Source: Mobilitalea sp. (GTDB taxonomy: Bacteria; Bacillota_A; Clostridia; Lachnospirales; Lachnospiraceae). Taken from it: 26,143 nucleotides of DNA. The stretch covers positions 1 to 26,143 of the forward strand of contig JARKQP010000894.1 in NCBI GenBank assembly GCA_029974875.1. The letters run 5' to 3'. The position numbers and the translations under genes were made by a program. The notes below the pieces were generated by a model that worked only from the letters and a program-made list of their open reading frames with translations, was not told the DNA's origin and did no database searches. Below are positions 1 through 8,728 of this stretch, one piece after another. Every line of letters starts with the position of its first letter. Within the stretch, counting starts at the first letter, position 1.

Positions 1-2
1 CC

Positions 3-98
3 ACCTTAACCATAAGTGTTGCAAACTCAGAACTAACATTCTTTACTAATAAAGAGGGTACCCCTCAAGCCATCTCACAGCTTTTAGAACACCTTTAA
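3..98 (+). CDS. C-terminal fragment of an unidentified protein (cut by window edge)
   Basis: Frame 3 is open from the window edge to a TAA at 96-98 and encodes 31 residues ending in QAISQLLEHL. The composition looks like an ordinary protein C-terminus: an alternating hydrophobic strand, then an amphipathic helix. It ends 38 nt before the stop of the convergent glycosidase gene, a common arrangement for converging genes. I do not recognise the family. Frame 2 is also open but only to position 49, and the opposite strand is open from an ATG near position 39 to the edge, so this is a weak call that rests on composition alone. Confidence 0.4.
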   Translation, partial: TLTISVANSELTFFTNKEGTPQAISQLLEHL

Positions 99-136
99 TT
101 AACTAGATATTAAATACGATTTTCACATTACCAGCA

Positions 137-1696
137 TCACCGGCTTCGGGTAAACCTCACCGCAATCCCTGTCTTACCAGGCAGGTCAAGGCGGACTTTA
201 CCGGAAAACTCACTATCCAAGGTGGTCTGGGTCATCTGCCAGGTATCAATTATAGTTATCTTATACCCCTTGTCGGCAGGAAGCGAAAAGTTACGGAAGC
301 CCGGCCTCATGAAGCCCAGGTAACAGATCATGTCATCTGCAAATTTTACAGGCATTGTGCCAAAGGGTGATTCCATACTCACCTCATAGGTATCCCCCGC
401 ATATCCCCAGACGATATCCCAGTCCATCTTCTTCTCATATGGTGTCAGCTGTCCGATATCCTCCAGTATCTTACGCAGGAAGCCGATCCTTGCCGGGCTT
501 TCACCGGCCAGCTCACCGCCCTTTGCCCACCAAATCATCTCATCCTCACGGTAATAAGTCTCTCCATGGGTACAGTAGCCCCCGCGGACAACGGTTTCCC
601 AGAAGCGTCTGGTCAGCTCTTCTCCCGTGATATTACCCCAGCCCTGGTCGATATCTCCCTCATAGGCAATCTCATCGATGACAACTGGTTTTTTCCATTC
701 CTCCCTCATCTTTGCCGTAAGCTCCACATGGCTATAGACATCTATACGCTGCCAGGATACATGGGTTATCCAACTGCGGTTTTGATCATACACCTGCATG
801 CAGTTATGGATGGAGCGTAGATGTCCCATCGGGTCATATTTTTCTACTGTCTCTGCCAAGTCTTCCCACTCTTCCACTGTCCTGTCCCTGAGAAGATCCC
901 ATTCATTTGCCATAGACCACCATACATTTGCATAGGATGCAAGCCTTGCGATTAAATAGCGCAGATACAGGCGGTTTGCCTCTTGTGTCATCTTGGAAAA
1001 TCCCCATCTGTCATAAGGGTGGAACAGTATAATATCAGCTTCAATCCCAAGCTCTCCAAGCTGTTCAATACGTGATTCAAAATCCCGGAAGAATTCCGGG
1101 TTCGGGCGGGTAAAATCAAACCGGTATGCATCCTCCTGGATTCCCTGGAAGATGGATGCCATATCAACCTTAGCTACATAATCCTTGTCCTTCTTACCTC
1201 CTTCGAACGGATATAGGAGGGGTTCATTTGCATTATAAAGATAGTGTTTCGGAAACGGACTGAATCTAATTTTATTAAATGCGGTGCCGGCCAGTGTCTC
1301 CAGCGTCTGCTCCACTGTAGCCTTCTCCTGGTTCGTCCAGTTATACGCCGTTGTTCCGAATGGATAGAAAGGAGTTCCGTCAGCGTAAGCAAAATGATAC
1401 TGGTTTTGAACCCTCACCGGGCCATGCTTTCCCTCTTCCGCTCCAATACATTCAAAGGAACCGGTTACCCCATCAAGCTCCGGCACATTACTGTTCGTAG
1501 CATAATGCCATTCACCTTCTGACAGTGGCATAAAGCGGACTTTATAAACACCTTCCCCATCGTAGAAGCCCTCTACCTGATATTTGTCTCCATCCTTTGT
1601 AAAGGTTGCACCAAGTGTAACCTCCATAAAGGGATTCCCGTTACTGGGACCACTCAAATCAAGTTCAAATCTGCCATATTTATTTATTAGCGCCAT
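137..1696 (-). CDS. DUF5060-type glycoside hydrolase (N-terminal Ig-like domain, TIM barrel, C-terminal beta domain)
   Basis: This is a putative cytoplasmic glycosidase of 519 residues and the last gene of the sugar operon. Residues 1-90 look like the DUF5060 beta-sandwich (YDGEGVYKVRFMP, then SEGEWHY). A TIM barrel follows, with the two carboxylates expected for a clan GH-A retaining enzyme: the Asn-Glu pair in WWSMANEWD (N264, E265) as acid/base and the Glu of KPVVIDEIAYEGD (E342) as nucleophile. The last 100 residues are probably the DUF5605-type beta domain. There is no signal peptide, so it likely acts on imported oligosaccharides. I start it at the second ATG (1696), which has AAAGGTG about 8 nt upstream. 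An ATG at 1714 is also possible, but it lies inside the purine-rich repeat tract where ribosome-binding-like strings occur everywhere. Substrate is unknown; rhamnose- or arabinose-containing plant glycans are suggested by the neighbours. Confidence 0.85.
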   Translation of the reverse strand: MALINKYGRFELDLSGPSNGNPFMEVTLGATFTKDGDKYQVEGFYDGEGVYKVRFMPLSEGEWHYATNSNVPELDGVTGSFECIGAEEGKHGPVRVQNQYHFAYADGTPFYPFGTTAYNWTNQEKATVEQTLETLAGTAFNKIRFSPFPKHYLYNANEPLLYPFEGGKKDKDYVAKVDMASIFQGIQEDAYRFDFTRPNPEFFRDFESRIEQLGELGIEADIILFHPYDRWGFSKMTQEANRLYLRYLIARLASYANVWWSMANEWDLLRDRTVEEWEDLAETVEKYDPMGHLRSIHNCMQVYDQNRSWITHVSWQRIDVYSHVELTAKMREEWKKPVVIDEIAYEGDIDQGWGNITGEELTRRFWETVVRGGYCTHGETYYREDEMIWWAKGGELAGESPARIGFLRKILEDIGQLTPYEKKMDWDIVWGYAGDTYEVSMESPFGTMPVKFADDMICYLGFMRPGFRNFSLPADKGYKITIIDTWQMTQTTLDSEFSGKVRLDLPGKTGIAVRFTRSR

Positions 1697-1714
1697 TCTC
1701 TCTACACCTTTCAT

Positions 1715-1950
1715 TTACTCTATTCCTTCCTATTCCTTTATTCCTTTCTATTTCTGCTATCAGTTCTTATTCCTTTTATTCTTTTCTACCCCTTCTATCT
1801 TTTCCTTTCCCTCTTTATTCTTTCCTGCCCTTCTATCTTTTCCTTTCCCTTTCTATTCTTTCCTGCCCTTCTATCTTTTCTTATTCCCTTAACTCTTTCC
1901 TTTTATCTTTTCCTATTTCCTTTTATTCTTTCTCCTATCCCTTCACTTCC
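1715..1950. repeat. Pyrimidine-rich tract (purine-rich in the operon mRNA) between the GH43 and DUF5060 genes
   Basis: The 297-300 bases between the GH43 stop and the DUF5060 start hold no gene. On the + strand, 1715-1950 is almost all C and T with scattered A and only four G (1756, 1763, 1827, 1865). The operon mRNA is therefore a long purine run with many AAGGAA/GGAAAG strings that resemble ribosome binding sites. It includes the 38-bp tandem repeat listed separately. No terminator hairpin is seen. Such tracts can form triplex DNA and can change length by slippage; either role here is inference. Confidence 0.8.
1793..1880. repeat. 38-bp tandem duplication within the pyrimidine tract
   Basis: Two adjacent 38-bp units, 1793-1830 and 1831-1868, begin TTCTATCTTTTCCTTTCCCT and end TTTCCTGCCC. 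They differ at two positions. A third copy starts at 1869 and matches for the first 12 bases before diverging. The high identity suggests a recent duplication and a potentially variable-number locus. Confidence 0.85.
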
Positions 1951-1996
1951 TCTGCCGTTCTCACCCTTCACATAATAAATAGCCCTAATTCACAGG

Positions 1997-3361
1997 CTAA
2001 TTCAGCACAACGGATATCAATTTCAGCTCTTTTACATCTTCAAACACCAGCTTCAATTCCTGCGGTACCTGCTTTCTGTCCGCCGCCCCACAATCCAGCT
2101 TAATTGTATGATATCCATTCTCCTGTATCTTGGCAATACCTACTTCCATATCATCAAGCAAAATTCTTATATTCCCACTACCCTGTGTATGGAGAACCGC
2201 CTCCCGAAATCCTTTTTCCTCCCGGACATAGCGAAATACTGCCGTATCCCCGTCAGAAATATTAGTCAGCCATTCGCTTCCCTCACCATCAGCATCAATA
2301 TAAGCCTTTCCCGTTAAACCGCAGGCCTGGTATCCGTAAATAGCCTCTCCAGCCCCAAAGGGTGCGCCCGGTCCCTGGGAAGTCATCTTCACTTCCGGAA
2401 CCACGCCATCCGCCAGAATTGTAACCGGCTCAATGCACAGACGCCTGTACTGCTGTGTTCCCCTGCTGGAGCGGTGGTAAAATACATACCACTGCCCATT
2501 AACACACTCAATAGACCCATGATTATTCCAGCTTGCCGGATCACATCCATCATTATCGATCAGAATCCCCCGGTATGTAAATGGTCCAAGAGGCGACTTA
2601 CCGGTAGCATATCCAAGGGAGGTCGGCTTCCCTCTCTCCATATCCGCATAAACATAATAATAGGTATCCCCGATTTTCCTCATTGAGGATCCTTCATGGA
2701 AATAATGCTCTTCCTCCGTAACCAGATCATGTACAACCTGAGCCTCATCAAAGGATACCATGTCCTCATTCATCTTCACCCCATGGGAGAATAGCTGTCC
2801 CCAGTAATAGTAAGCCTGTCCGTCATCGTCAATAAAGATTGCCGGGTCAATCCCTCCGCAGGGAAGCTGGATGGGATTTTTAAAGGGTCCTTCCGGGGAA
2901 TCCGACACCGCCACGCCCTCACTGTCATCCGGCATACAAAAATACAGATAATATTTCCCATCCCGGTAAATGCAGTCCGGTGCGAAAAGAATCGCCGGCT
3001 TCCCGGCCTCATCCTGCTGTTCAAACTTCTCCTTTTCCTGGGCCATATCCATATTGGCGAGCATCTTCCGTATGAAGGGCGTCGGCTTTGTCCAATCAAT
3101 TCCCGGATATTTTGGCGCATTGGGATCACCAAACCAGGGAACATCCTTCCCTTCAAAGGAGATATCGTGGATTGTCCACTCCTCCATATCCGGCGTTGAT
3201 ACAACATGGTATTTTTCACTGCAATAAACATCCGCCCTGTCATCAAAGCTTCCGTAAACATAAAGCCTTCCATCCGGCATCACATGGGCTTCACTATCCG
3301 GGACATGATACTCCAGGGGTAATATAGGATTATGGGTATTCTTAAAATTTACCGGCATCAT
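1997..3361 (-). CDS. Glycoside hydrolase family 43 (arabinosidase/xylosidase-like) with C-terminal carbohydrate-binding-like domain
   Basis: This is a five-bladed beta-propeller glycosidase of 454 residues. The three GH43 carboxylates are visible (numbered from the ATG at 3361): the base Asp in PDSEAHVMPDGRLYVYGS (D22), the pKa-tuning Asp in GGIDPAIFIDDDG (D172) and the acid Glu in HEGSSMRKIGDTYYYVY (E223). NNHGSIE (His281) fits the conserved propeller His. The last ~110 residues look like a CBM6-type beta-sandwich. There is no signal peptide. GGAGG lies 5-8 nt before tandem ATGs at 3361 and 3358, so the upstream TTG at 3373, which overlaps that site, is not the start. It is probably an alpha-L-arabinofuranosidase or beta-xylosidase; the sequence alone does not separate them. 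It follows the GH78 gene after a hairpin and may be expressed at a lower level. Confidence 0.9.
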   Translation of the reverse strand: MMPVNFKNTHNPILPLEYHVPDSEAHVMPDGRLYVYGSFDDRADVYCSEKYHVVSTPDMEEWTIHDISFEGKDVPWFGDPNAPKYPGIDWTKPTPFIRKMLANMDMAQEKEKFEQQDEAGKPAILFAPDCIYRDGKYYLYFCMPDDSEGVAVSDSPEGPFKNPIQLPCGGIDPAIFIDDDGQAYYYWGQLFSHGVKMNEDMVSFDEAQVVHDLVTEEEHYFHEGSSMRKIGDTYYYVYADMERGKPTSLGYATGKSPLGPFTYRGILIDNDGCDPASWNNHGSIECVNGQWYVFYHRSSRGTQQYRRLCIEPVTILADGVVPEVKMTSQGPGAPFGAGEAIYGYQACGLTGKAYIDADGEGSEWLTNISDGDTAVFRYVREEKGFREAVLHTQGSGNIRILLDDMEVGIAKIQENGYHTIKLDCGAADRKQVPQELKLVFEDVKELKLISVVLN

Positions 3362-3387
3362 TTCATCCTCCAATCAAGTCATTTTTG

Positions 3388-3427
3388 AAAAACTCCAGAC
3401 CATCTTATCAGCTGGCTGGAGTTTTTT
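3388..3427 (-). terminator. Hairpin/intrinsic terminator between GH78 and GH43
   Basis: AAAAACTCCAG (3388-3398) pairs perfectly with CTGGAGTTTTT (3416-3426), an 11-bp stem with a 17-nt loop. In the operon direction the right arm ends in five T, and in the other direction in seven T, so it could work both ways. It lies between two same-strand genes, so partial termination or mRNA end protection in mid-operon is the likely role. Confidence 0.65.
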
Positions 3428-3430
3428 TAA

Positions 3431-6130
3431 TTAAATCTCTAGTTCCATTTTAAAGCTTCCGCTGGAAAGTTCAAGCTCTTTTTGGTTTACGCACAAAGTG
3501 GCGCTGCATCCTACGGGCACCTCGCCGCTCAGCCTGCAATTATTCTCCTCCAGCTTCCAGTGCAGGGCTACCCTGCCATAGGGTGACATAACCTCACACC
3601 TGCTCTCTGTCAATCCACAGCCCAGATCCGGGCTAAATAATATCTTTCTATATCCCGGCTCCGCAACCTGGATGCCTCCGATATGGCGGTAGATGAAATC
3701 ACCTACGCAGCCAAAGGCGTAATGGTTATAGGAGGAATCCGTGGGCGTCCCATCCTCCAGGACCGCCAGCCAGTTCTCCCACATGGAGGTAGCCCCGTTC
3801 TGTACCATATACAGCCAGGAGGGCGCCTTTGTCTGGAAGAGCAGCCGGTATGCCACCTCAGGATACCCGTTGTCATATAACACATCCAGCAGGAAAGGTA
3901 TGCTTGCAAAGCCTGTATCCAGACAGTAATCGTTATCCTTAATTAAGGTAACCAGCTTCTGCAATACCCTCTGCTTTAAATCTCCTTCCACAACCCCGGA
4001 AGCCAATACAATAACATATAGACCCTGGAGTGCGCTGTTGTTCACGGTTCCGTCCTCTGCAACAAACTCTTCCCGGACAGCCTTTTTAATATTCTTCAGC
4101 AGACTCCGGTGCTCTGCTGCCAGCTTGCTTTCCGCAAGGGCTTCGCACACCTTGATAAAATGGGCTACGGTAATTGCATAATAACAGCTTCCTACAACCG
4201 CCGCCGTCTCCTTCGTCCCCCTCATAACCCCGTCCGGTAGCGCCCGCAGGCTTGGAATTAACCAATCCCCAAAATGGTACTGCTTCGTCCAAAGATACGG
4301 GCTGCGCTCCTTCTGCGCTGCTGTAAATCCCTCATAACCCTCCGGCTTCCGGCCTGCGGACTTCTTCACATATTGGAGCCAACGCTGCATGCATGCAAAA
4401 TTATCACGCAGTACCTGGACGTCACCATAATGCAGGTATAGGGCATAGGGAACCAGCACACAGGCATCCCCCCAGGCTGCGGAGGAATTATCCCCGCTCA
4501 TGACCCGCTGGGTGCGCTCCTGCTTCGGAAGGTTCGGCACAACGACGGGGATCTCCCCGTCCTTACTCTGGTCAGCCCGGACATTCTTCATCCAGCCCTC
4601 CAGAAAATTCTTTAAGCCATAGTTAAAGCTGCCCGTTTTCGCATAGACCTGGATATCTCCGGTCCAGCCAAGCTTTTCTCTTTGGGGGCAATCCGTGGGC
4701 ACGGAGAACATATTGCTGATGGTACTCCACTCAATATTGTGCTGGAGCTTGTTTAAACGTTCATCGGAGCAGGTGAAGGAACCGATCTTTTGGAGAGCTG
4801 TACCCATGACCAGAGCCTTCGCGTTGATTAACTGCTTTTTGTTGATTCCTGTGATCCTCACATAACGGAACCCATGGTAGGTGAATAGGGGCTCAAATAC
4901 CTGGTGCCCCTCCCTGCATACCAGCACGTCCTTCTGGTCCTTGTTCCTTCCAATGATATTATTCTTAAAGTTCCCGTTTTTATCTAATACCTCGCTGTGC
5001 TCAAAGGTCACCTCCGTACCCTTGGCCGCCTCTATCTCAAATCTGCCAACTCCCGCCATGACCTGTCCAAAATCGACCACCAGCTCACGGCTTGGAGTAT
5101 AGAATATTTTTTTCGCTGCTATTTCCTTTTGTACCACGATAGGATCAATGCCTTGACCCGTCAGGATCTTCTTACCGGCCTCTACCGCAAGGCAATTTTC
5201 CCAACCGGAAGCATCGAAGCCTGCCAGCTTCCATTCCTGGTAATCCTGATTTAAATCCTGTTTTTCGCCTATAAATAAATCTGAATAACGGATATGGGAT
5301 CCTTCACTTTTAAACTTCCCGTCAGAACAGATCATATCCCTTCTTCCGTCAGTATATTCCAGCTCCAGCTGCATGATAAATCCGAGGCGCTTGCCATAAT
5401 TACAGCTGTCCCCTGCCAGTCCCATCCTGCCGATCCACCAGCCGTCCGCCAATATGGCTCCGACCACATTTTCTCCCTGATCCAGCAGCCCCGTAACATC
5501 ATAGGTCTGGTAATATAATATATGCTCATGGCTGGCCGTTTCCGGTGCAAGCCTCCGGTTGGATACTTCCCTTCCATTGATATACAGCTGGTATATCCCA
5601 TGGGCCGAAGCATAAAGCCTTGCCTTTTTAATTCCGTCTGCCGCCTGGAATTTCCTTCTTAAATTCTTACATTCCTTTAGCCTGGCATCCCCACCGCGAA
5701 ACTCCGGCGTGGGAATCAACATCTCTAAAAAACCTAACTCCTTTTCTGGGGAGGCATCCTCCTGCACAGGCTCAATCCACTCTGCCTGCCACTGCATATC
5801 AAAGAAGCCAGTCTCAAAGCTGCAGGGTTCACTAAAGCCTGATCCATTCCCAAGCTCATCCCAGAGCTTCAGCTTTACGGAGTATAATGTCTTTGCCTTG
5901 AGGTCTTCTCCTGCATAAACAATGTAGGGCGTTCCATCCGTCTCTGTCCTGCCGGAATCCCAAGCTATCTGACCGTCTTCCCCTGTGACTTGAATCTGAT
6001 ATGCTGAGATAGATTTTCCGCCAGTTTTTGCTTCTGCCCTATAGTGGAATACAGGTGCCCTTTGGTCAATTCCAATGGGATATTGCATTCCTTCCACATC
6101 AATATGTATTTTTTCCAGCCAGTCCTTCAT
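3431..6130 (-). CDS. GH78 alpha-L-rhamnosidase (cytoplasmic)
   Basis: An 899-residue enzyme predicted to release terminal alpha-L-rhamnose from glycans or glycosides. Domain order is typical: an N-terminal Ig-like domain (IDQRAPVFHYR, ending near FETGFF), a rhamnosidase N domain with RLYASAHGIYQLYING and the Trp-Gly region ADGWWIGRMG, a beta-sandwich ending at YHGFRYVRI, the (alpha/alpha)6 catalytic barrel, and a C-terminal beta domain. The signature DCPQREKLGWTGD carries D480, E485 and D492, and the later GATSMWENW supplies E785, corresponding to the general acid and base residues of GH78. I chose the ATG at 6130, with AAAGGGAG 8 nt upstream. The reading frame is open for another 34 codons, but they are low-complexity and carry no ribosome binding site. 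No signal peptide is seen, so rhamnosides must be imported first, plausibly by the adjacent ABC system. Confidence 0.95.
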   Translation of the reverse strand: MKDWLEKIHIDVEGMQYPIGIDQRAPVFHYRAEAKTGGKSISAYQIQVTGEDGQIAWDSGRTETDGTPYIVYAGEDLKAKTLYSVKLKLWDELGNGSGFSEPCSFETGFFDMQWQAEWIEPVQEDASPEKELGFLEMLIPTPEFRGGDARLKECKNLRRKFQAADGIKKARLYASAHGIYQLYINGREVSNRRLAPETASHEHILYYQTYDVTGLLDQGENVVGAILADGWWIGRMGLAGDSCNYGKRLGFIMQLELEYTDGRRDMICSDGKFKSEGSHIRYSDLFIGEKQDLNQDYQEWKLAGFDASGWENCLAVEAGKKILTGQGIDPIVVQKEIAAKKIFYTPSRELVVDFGQVMAGVGRFEIEAAKGTEVTFEHSEVLDKNGNFKNNIIGRNKDQKDVLVCREGHQVFEPLFTYHGFRYVRITGINKKQLINAKALVMGTALQKIGSFTCSDERLNKLQHNIEWSTISNMFSVPTDCPQREKLGWTGDIQVYAKTGSFNYGLKNFLEGWMKNVRADQSKDGEIPVVVPNLPKQERTQRVMSGDNSSAAWGDACVLVPYALYLHYGDVQVLRDNFACMQRWLQYVKKSAGRKPEGYEGFTAAQKERSPYLWTKQYHFGDWLIPSLRALPDGVMRGTKETAAVVGSCYYAITVAHFIKVCEALAESKLAAEHRSLLKNIKKAVREEFVAEDGTVNNSALQGLYVIVLASGVVEGDLKQRVLQKLVTLIKDNDYCLDTGFASIPFLLDVLYDNGYPEVAYRLLFQTKAPSWLYMVQNGATSMWENWLAVLEDGTPTDSSYNHYAFGCVGDFIYRHIGGIQVAEPGYRKILFSPDLGCGLTESRCEVMSPYGRVALHWKLEENNCRLSGEVPVGCSATLCVNQKELELSSGSFKMELEI

Positions 6131-6203
6131 CTCTTTAACTCCCTTTCTATCAGCAGCATTTCTATCATCTAAATTATTAGTGCCCTGCCCGTCCTCTTTA
6201 TTA

Positions 6204-6243
6204 CAGGCAGACCGCTGCACAATCCAGCGCAACAGCCTGCCTG
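6204..6243 (-). other. Intercistronic stem-loop between permease and GH78 genes
   Basis: Arms CAGGCAG (6204-6210) plus GCTG (6214-6217) pair with CAGC (6233-6236) plus CTGCCTG (6237-6243), with a 3-nt bulge. No T-run follows in the operon direction, so it reads as an mRNA structure rather than a terminator. The rest of 6131-6316 shows no gene I can support. Confidence 0.4.
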
Positions 6244-6316
6244 CTTAAGTTAAGTGGCCTGACGGCCAAATGATCGTTAAGGTTCTTTTGTTACAGGGTA
6301 AGGTTTACTATAATAT

Positions 6317-7336
6317 TTACTTGGCCTGCCTTTTCATGCGGGCCGCCTTTGCTGCTTCCAGCTTTTCTTTAAACATCCTTTGCTCCAGGAAGATGTAGCT
6401 GTTCGAGGAGTAGATCAGGAACACTAATACAATTATGTTGTTTACAATGGCCTGCGCAGAGTTGGACATTCCCATCCTTGCAAAGCCAGAAGTCAAAAAC
6501 GCCTGGGTCACTGCACCGATGAACACTGCGATAGGTGCGCTGGAATATCTTCCAATGGCTCCTGCGATAAAGATCGGAAGGAAGGCGCTCATGAAGTAGG
6601 AGGAGCTTGACAGACCGGTTTCCGGCGTCATCATGCCATATTTGCTGAGGTAGACGCAGCCCGCAATTCCAAGCATAGCGCCTGCAAGCACATAGCAGAG
6701 TACCGCATTCTTCTTCTCGTTAATACCTACATCCACGGCAATTTTCTGTCCGCTTACCAGGGCATTCCGGTTGTATCCGAATCTGGTATATTCCATTAAG
6801 AATACCAGGATCGCCAGAACGATAATGATTAGGATTATGTTCTCAGGAGACCTCGCATAGATCAGAAGATCGCTCTTACCGATCAGCTTTACACCCTTTG
6901 CCTTGTTAAAAATAAATCCGATTGCTTCATAAATCATAGCCAGTCCCAGGGACACTACCATTGGCGGCAGGCCTAGGATGACATAGACAAGGCCGGAAAC
7001 CAAGCCGATGACCGCACCGATTGCCAGGGTTATCAATAGAAATACGATTCCTGAGCAACGCAGCTCCTTTGCGATATTCCCGCCCAGGATGGTGGCTAAT
7101 ACCAGGGTTGAACCGATACTAAAGTCCAGCCTTCCCGAGGTCAGGTTCAAAAACATTGCAAGGGCAATCAATCCTGAATATACCGAGGTATAGATGATCG
7201 TCTGCAGGTCAGAACCAACGCCAAAGCCAGGGTGGCCTGTAGCTTCACAGAGCACCCGGAAGAAGACATAGGTTACTGCCGGTATGGCAAGGCTGAATAT
7301 TATATTTTTGCTTATTTTTGTAATTTTTCTGCTCAT
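6317..7336 (-). CDS. Sugar ABC transporter permease, ribose/galactofuranose (BPD_transp_2) type, subunit 2
   Basis: A 339-residue integral membrane protein with about ten hydrophobic segments and the hallmarks of the RbsC/YjfF family: LTSGRLDFSIGSTLVLATILGG near the second to third segment and AGAMLGIAGCVYLSKYG later. It would form half of the membrane channel for a CUT2-type sugar importer. The ATG at 7336 has GAGGG 7 nt upstream. It is distinct from the other permease of this operon, so the channel is likely a heterodimer, as in the E. coli YtfT/YjfF galactofuranose system. It lies 46 nt after the binding-protein gene. Substrate is not readable from sequence. Confidence 0.9.
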   Translation of the reverse strand: MSRKITKISKNIIFSLAIPAVTYVFFRVLCEATGHPGFGVGSDLQTIIYTSVYSGLIALAMFLNLTSGRLDFSIGSTLVLATILGGNIAKELRCSGIVFLLITLAIGAVIGLVSGLVYVILGLPPMVVSLGLAMIYEAIGFIFNKAKGVKLIGKSDLLIYARSPENIILIIIVLAILVFLMEYTRFGYNRNALVSGQKIAVDVGINEKKNAVLCYVLAGAMLGIAGCVYLSKYGMMTPETGLSSSSYFMSAFLPIFIAGAIGRYSSAPIAVFIGAVTQAFLTSGFARMGMSNSAQAIVNNIIVLVFLIYSSNSYIFLEQRMFKEKLEAAKAARMKRQAK

Positions 7337-7382
7337 GAACTTACCCTCATTTTTTTGGATAGACTAGGTTAAAACAAATTGA

Positions 7383-8642
7383 TTATTTAATTTTTGCTAA
7401 TGCTGTCTCAAGATCTAATGCTGAATATAAATCATAAACTGTCTGGTAGGATGCCTCTGGATTGAAAGCCGGGAAGCACTGTGCCATATCTTCTGGTGTT
7501 ACAAAGAACTTGCCTTCGTCATGATAGTTATAAATTGCGGTAAAGGAATCTGCATCTGCCACCGTCCAACGGTTTACATAGATTGCAGCAGGAACGCCAT
7601 TGCCTCTTGCAATATCAATGTTTCCTGTTACAGCATTCAGGATTGTAACGATGCTGTTACCAAATACAACCTCTTCACAGTCATATACTGCACAAGCCAT
7701 CTGGCCTGTCTGGAATGCATCATAGAAGGTATCGGTAACTCCGCCGATGGTTGCAAGCTTAATCTGGCCTGTCTTTCCAACGGTAGCGATCGGCTGGAAC
7801 CATACTGCTGCACTGAAGGAAACACCGATTGCATCATAATCCTTATCAAGGGCTGCTGTCTGGGCTGCTGCAAATGCATCTGTTCCAGGCCATCCCTCGA
7901 TAACGTCTGCCTTCTGGTCAAATACTGCTGTGCTGCCTTCTGCCTGGGCTGCTGCTACACCGTCAAAGAAGCCCTGCTGCCTGTCGATGAACATCTGGAT
8001 ACCAAGGCTCACACCACCGTTACAATATAAGATGTGCTTTGCGCCCTGTTTTGCCAGTGAATAACCCATCTCGTAACCGCCTAAGTAGTCACCATTATGG
8101 CTGCTGTCATCCCCTGCCTTCAGGAAGGAATATCCGCCAAGATAATGTTCATCATCCTTGAATACTTCTGCAAGACCTGCGTCTGCACTCCAATAGTACA
8201 TGCCATTTTCGATGCATGCCTTTACTGCTTCTTCCTTGGTCACGTTATAGTAAGCGATCAAGGCCTTGCAGCCGGCAGCTGCACTGGAGTCAATAAAGCT
8301 TAATTCATCCTCTGCAGAAGCGATGCTTTCTGAATAAATAAAGGAAATGTTATAATAATCAGTAAGATACTCAAAATAGGACTGAAGCGCCAGGAACTGC
8401 TCATCTGTTGTATCAAAGCATTCTACAGCAATTTTAACATGTTCTTCGGGCCAGGTTCCGTCGAGGGCAATTGCAGGTGTCTCCCCCTGTGCCTCATCTG
8501 TGGGCTCTGCCGCATCCTGTGAAGCTCCTTTTGTCGGTTCTGTGTTTCCTGTTTGTCCCTCATTGGAAGAAGACTTACAGCCGGCAAACAGAGAAGCCAC
8601 TAGTCCAATGCATACCAGCATTGCGATCAATTTCTTTTTCAT
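7383..8642 (-). CDS. Sugar-binding lipoprotein of the ABC importer (periplasmic-binding-protein type 1 fold)
   Basis: A 419-residue extracytoplasmic receptor. The start MKKKLIAMLVCIGLVASLFA is a lipoprotein signal with lipobox LFAGC (Cys22), followed by a low-complexity Ser/Gly/Thr/Glu/Pro linker to about residue 60. The rest resembles ribose-type binding proteins of the Peripla_BP_4 kind (VKIAVECFDTTDEQFLALQS, CKALIAYYNVTKEEAVKACI, YDAIGVSFSAAVWFQPI). The gene has the best ribosome binding site of the operon (AAGGAGG, 10 nt before ATG), as expected for a highly expressed receptor. It sits between the two permease genes. The ligand is unknown; the downstream glycosidases suggest a rhamnose- or arabinose-containing saccharide. 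Confidence 0.9.
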   Translation of the reverse strand: MKKKLIAMLVCIGLVASLFAGCKSSSNEGQTGNTEPTKGASQDAAEPTDEAQGETPAIALDGTWPEEHVKIAVECFDTTDEQFLALQSYFEYLTDYYNISFIYSESIASAEDELSFIDSSAAAGCKALIAYYNVTKEEAVKACIENGMYYWSADAGLAEVFKDDEHYLGGYSFLKAGDDSSHNGDYLGGYEMGYSLAKQGAKHILYCNGGVSLGIQMFIDRQQGFFDGVAAAQAEGSTAVFDQKADVIEGWPGTDAFAAAQTAALDKDYDAIGVSFSAAVWFQPIATVGKTGQIKLATIGGVTDTFYDAFQTGQMACAVYDCEEVVFGNSIVTILNAVTGNIDIARGNGVPAAIYVNRWTVADADSFTAIYNYHDEGKFFVTPEDMAQCFPAFNPEASYQTVYDLYSALDLETALAKIK

Positions 8643-8728
8643 AATACTTTATCCTCCTTAAATGTTTTTGTAACCACGCCTCCGGTTCCTGGCTATCATC
8701 CCAGGAGTGGAAAGCCTGTACGTTTCTA

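Noticed and set aside
1584..1892. Rightward open frame rich in Phe, Ser, Leu and Pro
   Set aside because: It is created by the pyrimidine tract and by antisense to the DUF5060 gene; low complexity and no start signal.
6131..6232. 34-codon N-terminal extension of the GH78 enzyme
   Set aside because: The extension lacks a ribosome binding site and family similarity, whereas the ATG at 6130 has a strong site and the usual GH78 start.
7521..8030. Long rightward open frame of 169 codons
   Set aside because: It lies wholly antisense to the sugar-binding lipoprotein, has very high Cys content and no initiation site.
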